Assembly (NCBI GenBank): GCA_965652545.1
Contig: CBFGWV010000098.1
Span: forward strand, 1 to 15,285
Source: CBFGWV01 sp965652545
GTDB taxonomy: Bacteria; Pseudomonadota; Gammaproteobacteria; Competibacterales; Competibacteraceae
DNA: 15,285 nucleotides
Reading direction: 5' to 3'
The notes beneath the pieces were generated by a model. The model made no database searches. It was not told the origin of the DNA and saw only the letters and a program-made list of their open reading frames with translations. Positions 1 through 6,289 of the stretch are shown one piece after another. The translations under genes and the position numbers were made by a program. Every line of letters starts with the position of its first letter. Within the stretch, counting starts at the first letter, position 1.

Positions 1-189
1 GGCCTTGCCCGCTTCGCCGCGCGCTACCCCGACAGCCAGACCATGCGCGTGCCGGCGCCTCCGCCGGATCACGAGCTGTGGAGCGAGGTCGATCCGGCGT
101 GGGGCACGCATGGCAGGACGTACCGGATCGACCCGGACGGGGTCTCGGCCCGATTGATCGCCTTTTTGCACGAGGCGCTCGGCCCTTAG
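1..189 (+). CDS. C-terminal fragment of an unrecognised protein
   Basis: An open frame enters from the left edge and ends at TAG (187-189), giving the last 62 residues of a protein whose start lies outside the window. The fragment has a proline-rich stretch (APPPDHELW), then WGTHGRTYRIDPDGVSARLIAFLHEAL, and looks like the closing strand and helix of an alpha/beta enzyme. A hydrolase-like fold is possible, but I cannot assign a family. Codon use (GC-rich third positions) is typical of a real gene here. Its stop codon overlaps the stop of the convergent SnoaL-like gene by 2 nt (187-188). No function is claimed. Confidence 0.6.
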   Translation, partial: GLARFAARYPDSQTMRVPAPPPDHELWSEVDPAWGTHGRTYRIDPDGVSARLIAFLHEALGP

Positions 190-593
190 TCGTCGTCGGT
201 CAGCGCAACCACCAGTCCCCAGCCCTCCTCCAGCAGCCGGTAGCGGGTGATCACGCCGTCCCGGACGGTGAATTGGATGGCGAACTCGGACTCGAACAGC
301 TTTCCCGTCTTACGCATCACCGATGCGAATTCGCCCACGGCCACTGCGAAATCATCCTCGACGAGCAGGTGTTGAATGTCGAAGCGCACCAGTTCAGCGC
401 TCTCCAACAGCAGCCGAAAGAACGCTGCGACCTCTTCCCGGCGACTGCGGCGGCCAAGCCAGGGCGCCAGCGCCGTGTTGCCGGGGATGTTCCAATCGAT
501 CTGTTCGGCAAACAGGGCGGCGATGCGATCCGGGTCCCCGGTAGTCAGCGTCTGAAAGAAGCGCGTGACGAGCTCGCGTGTCGCCGTCGTCAT
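186..593 (-). CDS. SnoaL-like / NTF2-superfamily small protein
   Basis: Predicted 135-residue protein beginning MTTATRELVTRFFQTL. It has the layout of SnoaL-like (NTF2-fold) proteins: an N-terminal helix with a TGDPDRIAALFAEQIDW segment, a middle helix (REEVAAFFRLLLESAE), and C-terminal strands ending in FTVRDGVITRYRLLEEGW. Such proteins are single-domain cone-shaped barrels, either small-molecule enzymes (isomerases, cyclases, dehydratases) or ligand-binding proteins; the substrate cannot be read from sequence. The frame is open upstream to 722, with ATGs at 641 and 722. I chose 593 because it gives the usual family length (about 130-140 aa) and the upstream stretch looks non-conserved, although no strong ribosome-binding site precedes it. 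The gene is convergent with the fragment at the left edge and divergent from the VOC gene. Confidence 0.72.
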   Translation of the reverse strand: MTTATRELVTRFFQTLTTGDPDRIAALFAEQIDWNIPGNTALAPWLGRRSRREEVAAFFRLLLESAELVRFDIQHLLVEDDFAVAVGEFASVMRKTGKLFESEFAIQFTVRDGVITRYRLLEEGWGLVVALTDDD

Positions 594-816
594 CGCCGTG
601 CTGTCGGTGCTATCACTGTTTTGTATCGGGTTGTTCCTCATCGGTCCGTCATCCGGCTGCTTAATAAGGTGGGCACAGTGTGGCCGCGACGACGGTACGA
701 AATCGATTACCTCACAGGTCATTGACCCGTGAAGCCGAGATGGCCGTTTTCTTCAAGACAGCGTCGGCGGTGCTTTGTCATAACATCGCGACGTACTCAA
801 TCCAGGGAGCATGACC

Positions 817-1170
817 ATGACGGCAAGCGATCCGGTTATCCGGCTCAACTACATCGAACTGAACGTCGCCGACATCGCTCGCAGCAAGGCGTTTTATGGG
901 TCAGCGTTCGGCTGGACCTTCACCGACTACGGCCCGGAGTACACCGAGTTCTCCGACGGCGCGATGAAAGGCGGATTCACCACGCTCGGGCAATCGCAAC
1001 CCGGTGGCCCGTTGGTCGTTCTTTACGCCGACGACTTGGAGGCCGCGCAGCGCCGGGTCGAGGCCGCCGGCGGCGACATCGCCAAGGCGATCTACGATTT
1101 CCCCGGCGGCCGGCGCTTCCACTTTGTGGACCCCGACGGCTATGAGCTGGCGGTGTGGTCGGCCAGCTAG
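817..1170 (+). CDS. VOC family protein (glyoxalase/bleomycin-resistance fold)
   Basis: A 117-residue single-domain vicinal-oxygen-chelate protein. The first beta-alpha-beta module carries the typical IELNVADIARSKAFYGSAFGWTF pattern (residues 13-35). The second ends in FPGGRRFHFVDPDGYELAVWS (95-115), where E110 is in the usual metal-ligand position. The N-terminal metal histidine common in glyoxalase I is not obvious (N11-Y-I-E14), so metal dependence and catalysis are uncertain; many relatives are of unknown substrate. Two in-frame ATGs exist, at 811 and 817. The Shine-Dalgarno-like AGGGAG (804-809) is only 1 nt from the first but 7 nt from the second, so 817 is preferred. It is a stand-alone gene followed by a REP-pair element. 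Function beyond the fold is not assignable. Confidence 0.85.
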   Translation: MTASDPVIRLNYIELNVADIARSKAFYGSAFGWTFTDYGPEYTEFSDGAMKGGFTTLGQSQPGGPLVVLYADDLEAAQRRVEAAGGDIAKAIYDFPGGRRFHFVDPDGYELAVWSAS

Positions 1171-1234
1171 CAGGCAGGCTTGCACACGGAGAAGAGTGCT
1201 CTGTTCAGACGGCGATTCCGCATCTCTGAACCCC

Positions 1235-1346
1235 GGCACCCGTAGGAGCCCTGCCCTCAGGGCGATTGTCGCGGGCGGCGCCGAAACCCCAAGGATTGGC
1301 GCCATCCCAAGCCGATCGCGCACAGGGGTGCGCTCCTACGGGTGCC
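1235..1346. repeat. REP-pair (BIME-like) palindromic element, copy 1
   Basis: A 112-bp element with perfect 15-bp terminal inverted repeats, GGCACCCGTAGGAGC (1235-1249) and its complement (1332-1346). Two different hairpins lie just inside the ends: GCCCT...AGGGC (1249-1264) and GCGCAC-AGGG-GTGCGC (1318-1333). The outer 32 nt (1235-1266) and 35 nt (1312-1346) are identical to the ends of the copy at 6172-6284 in inverted orientation, while the 45-nt cores differ. Conserved REP ends with a variable core are the hallmark of bacterial interspersed mosaic elements. It sits between the 3' ends of the convergent VOC and norZ genes. The rest of the gene-free stretch 1171-1485 holds a second ccccGGCACCCG fragment (1404-1415) and the hairpin at 1479; I see no gene there. 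Confidence 0.85.
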
Positions 1347-1478
1347 AGATTCAAGGGTTGGTGCCGTATCGTGCAAACGCTGCACGAATCGCTACCCTCT
1401 GGACCCCGGCACCCGCAGAAACCCCGCCAGCGCCCACCAGCTTGCGCAGGCGCTGGTCGAGGTGTTGCGTGGCTGACC

Positions 1479-1498
1479 GTCCGGGCTAGCGCCCGGAC
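1479..1498 (-). terminator. GC-rich hairpin spanning the norZ stop codon
   Basis: Perfect 8-bp stem GTCCGGGC/GCCCGGAC with a TAGC loop. The norZ TAG (1486-1488, minus strand) lies at the loop and stem edge. The stem is strong and sits at the end of the operon, so it could pause or end transcription or protect the 3' end. There is no T-tract after it on the minus strand, so it is not a canonical intrinsic terminator. Confidence 0.4.
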
Positions 1499-3774
1499 GC
1501 CACGGCCGCGGCCGCCGTGGGCAGCACATGCTCGCGCGGGGCGCGGGCAAAGGCACCCTTGACCACCTCCAGCGCGAGGGCCAGCGCCCCGATGATGAAC
1601 ACCACATCGCCGATGGTGCGTACCCAGCGCAGGGTCTGTAGCAAACCCTGCTGCATGAACCCTTCGCTGCGGGCGTACCACAGGCCTTCGCTCATGCTGG
1701 CATGGACCTGGATCACCCCGATGGGCAGCAGGCTGGTGACGATCATCAGCACCAGGCCGGCGTTCAGTGACCAGAAGGCGATACGCATCCGCCGCTCGTT
1801 CAACACCATCTGCGGGCGCAGGTAGCGAAGCACTAGCAAGGTGAAGCCCAGGGCGAGGAAGCCGTACACACCGAACAGCGCGGCATGGGCGTGCACCGGC
1901 GTGGTGTTCAGCCCTTGCAGGTAGTACAGGGCGATGGGCGGGTTGATCATGAAGCCGAAGACGCCCGCGCCCAGCATGTTCCAGAAGGCCACCGCCACGA
2001 AGAACGTCAGCGGCCACTTGAGGCTGACCATCCACGGTGCGCGCTCGCGCAGCCGCCAGTTCTCCCAGGCCTCATGTCCAAGCACGATCAACGGGACCAC
2101 TTCCAGTGCACTGAAGGTGGCGCCCACGGCCATGACCGGTGTGGTGGTGCCGGCAAAGTACAGGTGGTGGAACGTGCCCGGCACACCGCCAAGCATGAAC
2201 AGCGAGGCCGAGGCCAGACTGGCACTGGTGGCCAGTGTGCGCGACACCAGGCCCATGCTGCAGAAGATGAAGGCCAGCGCCGTGGTGGCGAACACCTCGA
2301 AGAAGCCTTCCACCCACAGATGCACCACCCACCAACGCCAGTACTCCATGATTGAGATATGGGTACGCTCGCCGTAGAAGAAGGCCGAGCCGTAGAACAG
2401 GCCGATGGCCACCACCGAGGCGGTGAGCAGCGCCAACAGGTTCTTGTCCCCCGGCTTGCGCAGGGCGGGGAAAATCCCCCGCAGCATCAGCACCAGCCAG
2501 AAAGCGACACCGAGGAACTTGCCGATCTGCCACAGCCGGCCCAGGTCGACATATTCATAGCCCTGGTGCCCGAGCCAGAAGCTCAGCCCCTGGGGCATGA
2601 TCTGGGCGATAGCGAGGTAGTTGCCGGCAAACGAGCCGACCACGACCGCGACCAGGGCCCAGAACAGCACGTCCACGCCCAGCTTCTGCAATGCCGGGTC
2701 CTTACCGCCGTTGATGATCGGCGCCAGGAACAACCCCGCGGCGAGGAAACCGGTGGCGATCCAGAACAAGGCACTCTGGATATGCCAAGTGCGCACCAGA
2801 GCGTAGGGGAACCAGCGCGAGACGTCGATACCGTAGAACTCCTGGCCCTCCACCGTGTAGTGCGCGGTGAACCCGCCCAGGAATACCTGGAACACGAACA
2901 AGGCCACTACCAGCACCAGGTACTTGCCCAGGGCCTTCTGCGAGGGGGTCAGCGCCACGGCCGAGAGCGGATCGCGCCCAGGCACGGCGGGCTCGGTGTC
3001 ATCGTGCTTGCGCAGGAACGACCAGGCCCACACCAGTGCGCCGACACCGGCCAGCAGCAACACTACGCTGACGATGGACCACATCAGGTTCTCCGCCGTG
3101 GGACGGTTGTCGATCAGCGGTTCGTGCGGCCAGTTGTTGGTGTAGGTGGAGCCACCCTCCGGGCGCTCCGTGGCGCTGGCCCAGGCGGTCCAGAAGAAGA
3201 ACTCGGCCAGCCGCTCGCGACGCGAGGCATCGGGCAGCGTGCCCTCTTTCATCGCGTAGCTCTTGCGCGTGCCTTGCAACTCGGCGGCATCGCCGAACAG
3301 CCGCTGGTAGTAGTCCGCCGTCTGTTCGATGGCCTGCACTCGGCGGCGGCTCAACGTCAGTGTGCCGCTGTCGGCATCGTAGGTGTTGCGCCGGTACTCG
3401 GTTTTGAGTGCATAGCGCAGCGCCTGCTGCTGGGCGCCATCCAGCGCATCGAACGGCTGGCCGTGCTGCGCCTGCGCGGCCAGCTCGAGCCAGGCGGTGA
3501 GTTCGCGGTGCAACCAATCGGCCGTCCAATCGGGTGCCTGGTAGGCGCCGTGCCCCCATATCGAGCCCAGTTGCATGCCGCCCACCGACTGCCAGGCGGT
3601 CTGGCCATCAAGAATGCTATCGGCGGTCATCAGCAGCCGGTTGTCGGCGCTGACCACGCGCTCGGGGATCGGCGGGGCCTGGCGATAGACTTCGTAGCCG
3701 AAGTAGCCCAGCAAGGAGAAGGTGACGCCCAGTACTGCGATGAGCAGGTACCAGAGTTTGCGGTACTCACCCAT
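1486..3774 (-). CDS. norZ: quinol-dependent nitric oxide reductase (qNOR)
   Basis: A 762-residue membrane enzyme of the haem-copper oxidase superfamily that reduces 2 NO to N2O with quinol electrons, without a separate NorC. An N-terminal membrane helix (about 7-29) and a periplasmic cytochrome-c-like domain (about 30-230) lack any CxxCH motif, which is diagnostic of the quinol type. The catalytic NorB-like core follows. Visible ligands are H331 (haem b), H485 in HLWVEGFFE with E489 and E493, H536/H537 (FeB site, TFHHLYF), and H628/H630 in HAHAALFG (haem b3 and haem b). Length matches qNORs (about 760 aa). A strong ribosome site GGGAGG lies 6 nt before the ATG, inside the end of ytfE; the start overlaps the ytfE stop by 8 nt, so translation is probably coupled. 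The neighbourhood with ytfE and norR points to NO detoxification rather than full denitrification. Confidence 0.96.
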   Translation of the reverse strand: MGEYRKLWYLLIAVLGVTFSLLGYFGYEVYRQAPPIPERVVSADNRLLMTADSILDGQTAWQSVGGMQLGSIWGHGAYQAPDWTADWLHRELTAWLELAAQAQHGQPFDALDGAQQQALRYALKTEYRRNTYDADSGTLTLSRRRVQAIEQTADYYQRLFGDAAELQGTRKSYAMKEGTLPDASRRERLAEFFFWTAWASATERPEGGSTYTNNWPHEPLIDNRPTAENLMWSIVSVVLLLAGVGALVWAWSFLRKHDDTEPAVPGRDPLSAVALTPSQKALGKYLVLVVALFVFQVFLGGFTAHYTVEGQEFYGIDVSRWFPYALVRTWHIQSALFWIATGFLAAGLFLAPIINGGKDPALQKLGVDVLFWALVAVVVGSFAGNYLAIAQIMPQGLSFWLGHQGYEYVDLGRLWQIGKFLGVAFWLVLMLRGIFPALRKPGDKNLLALLTASVVAIGLFYGSAFFYGERTHISIMEYWRWWVVHLWVEGFFEVFATTALAFIFCSMGLVSRTLATSASLASASLFMLGGVPGTFHHLYFAGTTTPVMAVGATFSALEVVPLIVLGHEAWENWRLRERAPWMVSLKWPLTFFVAVAFWNMLGAGVFGFMINPPIALYYLQGLNTTPVHAHAALFGVYGFLALGFTLLVLRYLRPQMVLNERRMRIAFWSLNAGLVLMIVTSLLPIGVIQVHASMSEGLWYARSEGFMQQGLLQTLRWVRTIGDVVFIIGALALALEVVKGAFARAPREHVLPTAAAAVASGR

Positions 3775-4447
3775 GGCTGGCCTCCCCGCCCACGGCGTTC
3801 AAACCTTCGAAGAGAATATTGTTCTCCAGATGGATGTGCTCCATGAGATCGGTGCGCAACGTCAGCAACCCCATGTGCAACGCCCGCCAGGTGGTGCACG
3901 CATCATCGGGCAGCTCGCCGGTCAAGCGCGCCAGTCGTTCCAACTCGTCGCCGTGCTGGATGTGCTCATGACGCATGACCTCGATAGGGCCCAAGGCGGG
4001 GCCGAACAAGCCACGGCCGATCATGGGAAAGAGGATTTGCTCCTCTTTCATCATGTGACTCTCCAGCGCCTGCCGCATGGCGGCCAGATGGTCGGCCAAG
4101 CCGTTCGGACAGTCCGGGTGCGCAGCGTGGACTTGTTCCACACGCCGGGCCAGGCGGATCAGTTCGGGCAACTGCGCGCGGTGCTCGTCGTGATAACGGG
4201 TCAGGATGTGGTCGATGAGCTCGCCGCTGGTGGCCAAGCGCCAGTCCACCGCACCGTCCGCGACGGCTTGCATTTCCTCCAGGCGAGCGGCGATTACATC
4301 AAGGTTCGCCAGCCCTTTCTCGGCCGCGGCCTGGCGAAGCGTCCGGTCGCCGCGGCAGCAGAAATCCAGCTGATAGTCGTGGAACAGCCCCGTGGCGCCG
4401 GGAATGCTCCGGGCCAGATGGCCCAGGGGTTGATCGAGGGTATTCAT
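3767..4447 (-). CDS. ytfE: iron-sulfur cluster repair di-iron protein (RIC; YtfE/ScdA/DnrN)
   Basis: A 226-residue cytoplasmic hemerythrin-like protein that repairs Fe-S clusters damaged by NO or oxidants and may handle NO at its di-iron centre. The N-terminal ScdA_N domain includes the conserved DFCCRGDRTL (28-37). The four-helix domain carries the expected ligands H86 (RYHDEH), H131 and E135 (HMMKEEQILFP), H160 (MRHEH), and H204 and E208 (HIHLENNILF), which match the known YtfE ligand set. The frame is open upstream to 4555, but start 4447 gives the normal family length and the familiar N-terminus; its ribosome site is weak. It is first gene of the ytfE-norZ operon, read divergently from norR, with a -24/-12 promoter and NorR boxes upstream. 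The symbol could equally be dnrN or scdA. Confidence 0.95.
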   Translation of the reverse strand: MNTLDQPLGHLARSIPGATGLFHDYQLDFCCRGDRTLRQAAAEKGLANLDVIAARLEEMQAVADGAVDWRLATSGELIDHILTRYHDEHRAQLPELIRLARRVEQVHAAHPDCPNGLADHLAAMRQALESHMMKEEQILFPMIGRGLFGPALGPIEVMRHEHIQHGDELERLARLTGELPDDACTTWRALHMGLLTLRTDLMEHIHLENNILFEGLNAVGGEASHG

Positions 4448-4494
4448 GACGATAGGCCTGCTTGGATTGGCTGTAGAAATCGCCTTACCCCTTC

Positions 4495-4509
4495 GCAAGC
4501 TCCATGCCA
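4495..4509 (-). promoter_or_regulatory. sigma-54 (-24/-12) promoter for ytfE-norZ
   Basis: On the minus strand TGGCATGGAGCTTGC matches the TGGCAC-N5-TTGC consensus at 9 of 10 positions, with exact GG-N10-GC spacing. The predicted transcription start is near 4484, giving a leader of about 37 nt to the ytfE ATG. The NorR boxes then lie about 72, 97 and 117 bp upstream, a normal enhancer distance. Recognition is from sequence only. Confidence 0.8.
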
Positions 4510-4526
4510 TGGTTTTGATTGTTTTA

Positions 4527-4539
4527 AAACAATGCGTTA
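4527..4539 (+). promoter_or_regulatory. possible IHF site between promoter and NorR boxes
   Basis: AAACAATGCGTTA matches WATCAANNNNTTR at 8 of 9 defined positions, in a very AT-rich stretch between the sigma-54 promoter and the activator boxes, where DNA-bending proteins often act. The motif is degenerate and the surrounding DNA is AT-rich, so a chance match is quite possible. It overlaps a 16-bp palindrome (4518-4533, ATTGTTTTAAAACAAT) of unknown role. Confidence 0.3.
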
Positions 4540-4549
4540 AAAAATATAT

Positions 4550-4587
4550 GGTCAAAAATACCTTATTCGATTAAGGTATTTTTGACC
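4550..4587. promoter_or_regulatory. paired NorR binding boxes forming a 38-bp palindrome
   Basis: Two 16-nt arms (4550-4565 and 4572-4587) are perfect inverted copies around TTCGAT. Each arm contains one NorR box of the GGT-N7-ACC type described for Ralstonia NorR: GGTCAAAAATACC (4550-4562) and GGTATTTTTGACC (4575-4587). Site starts are 25 bp apart. The position upstream of the sigma-54 promoter fits enhancer binding for ytfE-norZ, and closeness to norR suggests autoregulation. Confidence 0.82.
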
Positions 4588-4594
4588 TCTATAT

Positions 4595-4607
4595 AGTATT
4601 TATAACC
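4595..4607. promoter_or_regulatory. weaker third NorR box abutting the norR start
   Basis: AGTATTTATAACC keeps the GT-N7-AC core and differs from GGT-N7-ACC at one base. It starts 20 bp after the second box and ends directly before the norR ATG. NorR enhancers usually have three sites, which supports the call. NorR bound here would also block norR transcription. Confidence 0.55.
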
Positions 4608-6143
4608 ATGCTTCAAGCCAGCTTGCTCGCTGACCTGACTACCGACATGCCCCACGCCGTACGCCTCCAGCGCCTGGTCTCGACCCTGCGTACCGAGTTC
4701 CACTGCGGCGCCGTTGCCCTGCTGAAGCTGGAGGACGACTGGTTGCGGCCGGTAGCGGTGGACGGCTTGGTACGGGAGACGCTGGGCCGGCGCTTCCTGG
4801 TGGCACAACACCCGCGGCTGGCGACCATCCTGGCGCGGCGTGAACCGGTCTGCTTCGACCCCGCCAGCGAGTTGCCCGATCCGTACGACGGCCTGCTTGA
4901 CAGCCAGGTGGGCGAACCTTTGCCGGTACACGACTGTATGGGCGTCAGCCTGCATATCGAGGGCATGCCCTGGGGCGCGCTGACGCTGGATGCGCTGCGC
5001 GCGGGCACCTTCGATGCCCAGGCTAGAGAGAAACTGCGCAGCTACACCCTGGTCAGCGAAGCCGCCGTGCGAGTCACTCGCCTCGAGGACGACATTCGCG
5101 GCCTGCGCATCGCACGAGTCGGCAGCAACGTCACAGGCGCCGGCGGTGACCGTCACGACGATGAGATCGTGGGACACAGCGCGGTCATGCGCGAGCTGCT
5201 GCACGAGATCGGAGTGGTCGCCGACTCCGAGCTGCCGGTGCTGCTATTCGGGGAAACCGGCGTCGGCAAGGACTTGTTCGCCCGCCGCCTGCATCAGCAG
5301 TCACGCCGCGCACAGGCACCGCTGGTCCACGTCAACTGCGCGGCTCTGCCGGAATCGCTGGCCGAGAGCGAGTTGTTCGGCCACGTCAAAGGTGCGTTCT
5401 CGGGTGCCGGCAGCGATCGCCCCGGCCGTTTTGAAGCCGCAGACGGCGGTACCCTGTTCCTGGACGAGGTGGGTGAGCTGCCGCCGCCGGTGCAGGCCAA
5501 GCTCCTACGCGCATTGCAAAACGGCGAGATCCAGCGCCTGGGTGCGGACCAGCCACGACGGGTGGATGTGCGCGTCATCGCGGCCACCAATCGCAACCTG
5601 CGCGAGAGCGTGCGCGACGGTCACTTCCGGGCCGATCTGTATCATCGCCTGTCGGTGTACCCGGTGCCTATCCCACCGTTGCGCGAACGCGGCAGCGACG
5701 TGCTGCTGCTCGCCGGCCGCTTTCTTGAGCAGAACCGTGCCCGGTTGGGGCTGCGCAGCCTGCGCCTGTCGGCAGCGGCGGAGTCCGCCCTGCACCACTA
5801 CCATTGGCCGGGAAACGTCCGCGAGTTGGAGCATGTGATCAGCCGCGCTGCGCTCAAAGCCATCAGCCGCGGCGCCCGACGCGAAGACATCGTCAGCCTC
5901 GAGCCCGACTTGCTGGACCTTGACCCGGCCCATCCCTCGCCCATCATCGTGCCGGCACCCGTGGCCGTGGCCACAACCGATACCGCCACATCGCTGCGCA
6001 GCGCGGTGGAGGCCTGTCAACGCCAGTGCATCGACGACGCACTGGCGCGGGCCGGGGGCAACTGGGCCGAAGCGGCCAGGGCACTGGGCGTCGATGCCAG
6101 CAACCTGCACAAGCTGGCGAAGCGCTTGGGGGTGAAGGGCTAA
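4608..6143 (+). CDS. norR: NO-responsive sigma-54-dependent activator NorR
   Basis: A 511-residue enhancer-binding protein. An N-terminal GAF domain (about 1-165) binds NO at a mononuclear iron; it contains SELPDPYDG (88-95) and C110 in VHDCMG, aligning with the key cysteine C113 of E. coli NorR. The AAA+ domain (about 187-415) has Walker A GETGVGKD (215-222), the sigma-54 contact loop GAFSGA (262-267) and Walker B GTLFLDEVGEL (281-291). The C-terminal Fis-type helix-turn-helix is NWAEAARALGVDASNLHKLAKRLG (485-508). GAFSGA replaces the common GAFTGA. The start at 4608 aligns with known NorR N-termini, but no ribosome site precedes it; TATAGT (4592-4597) lies so close that the transcript may be leaderless. 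It is divergent from ytfE-norZ, which it should activate when NO is present. Confidence 0.96.
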   Translation: MLQASLLADLTTDMPHAVRLQRLVSTLRTEFHCGAVALLKLEDDWLRPVAVDGLVRETLGRRFLVAQHPRLATILARREPVCFDPASELPDPYDGLLDSQVGEPLPVHDCMGVSLHIEGMPWGALTLDALRAGTFDAQAREKLRSYTLVSEAAVRVTRLEDDIRGLRIARVGSNVTGAGGDRHDDEIVGHSAVMRELLHEIGVVADSELPVLLFGETGVGKDLFARRLHQQSRRAQAPLVHVNCAALPESLAESELFGHVKGAFSGAGSDRPGRFEAADGGTLFLDEVGELPPPVQAKLLRALQNGEIQRLGADQPRRVDVRVIAATNRNLRESVRDGHFRADLYHRLSVYPVPIPPLRERGSDVLLLAGRFLEQNRARLGLRSLRLSAAAESALHHYHWPGNVRELEHVISRAALKAISRGARREDIVSLEPDLLDLDPAHPSPIIVPAPVAVATTDTATSLRSAVEACQRQCIDDALARAGGNWAEAARALGVDASNLHKLAKRLGVKG

Positions 6144-6171
6144 TGGCCGGACCCAGCACCCGTTGAACCTC

Positions 6172-6284
6172 GGCACCCGTAGGAGCGCACCCCTGTGCGC
6201 GATCGGCCCGGGCCACCATTGAAGCTCGATGGGTTCGATGGCACATCGGGCCATCGCCCTGAGGGCAGGGCTCCTACGGGTGCC
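6172..6284. repeat. REP-pair (BIME-like) palindromic element, copy 2 (inverted)
   Basis: A 113-bp element with the same perfect 15-bp terminal arms (6172-6186 and 6270-6284). Its first 35 nt (6172-6206) are the exact reverse complement of the last 35 nt of copy 1, and its last 32 nt (6253-6284) the reverse complement of copy 1's first 32 nt; the 46-nt core is unrelated. Flanking TGAACC- and TTCAGGG-type bases are shared as well, so the arms extend imperfectly by about 8-10 nt. It lies between the convergent 3' ends of norR and the DUF6498 gene, and its right flank contributes the DUF6498 stop codon. Confidence 0.85.
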
Positions 6285-6289
6285 GGAGT

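Noticed and set aside
1205..2035. Minus-strand frame across the REP element and the end of norZ
   Set aside because: It is a second frame of norZ extended through repeat DNA; composition is typical of a shadow.
2359..3846. Long plus-strand open frame (495 codons) opposite norZ
   Set aside because: It is antisense to a clearly recognisable qNOR and its translation is low-complexity, rich in Q, H, G and R, with no family resemblance. High GC creates such shadow frames.
4508..4520. IHF-like match on the minus strand (AATCAAAACCATG)
   Set aside because: It overlaps the -24 element of the sigma-54 promoter, where IHF binding would block polymerase; the site at 4527-4539 is better placed.
4518..4533. 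Palindrome ATTGTTTTAAAACAAT as an FNR/DNR box
   Set aside because: It lacks the TTGAT-N4-ATCAA arrangement; only a TTGAT half-site lies beside it. It is probably just AT-rich promoter DNA.
4563..5204. Minus-strand frame upstream of ytfE
   Set aside because: It runs antisense to norR and through the NorR palindrome, and has no domain similarity.
5503..5513. GCTCCTACGCG resembling the REP arm inside norR
   Set aside because: It matches only the first 8-9 bases and encodes the conserved KLLRAL part of the AAA+ domain, so it is a chance match.
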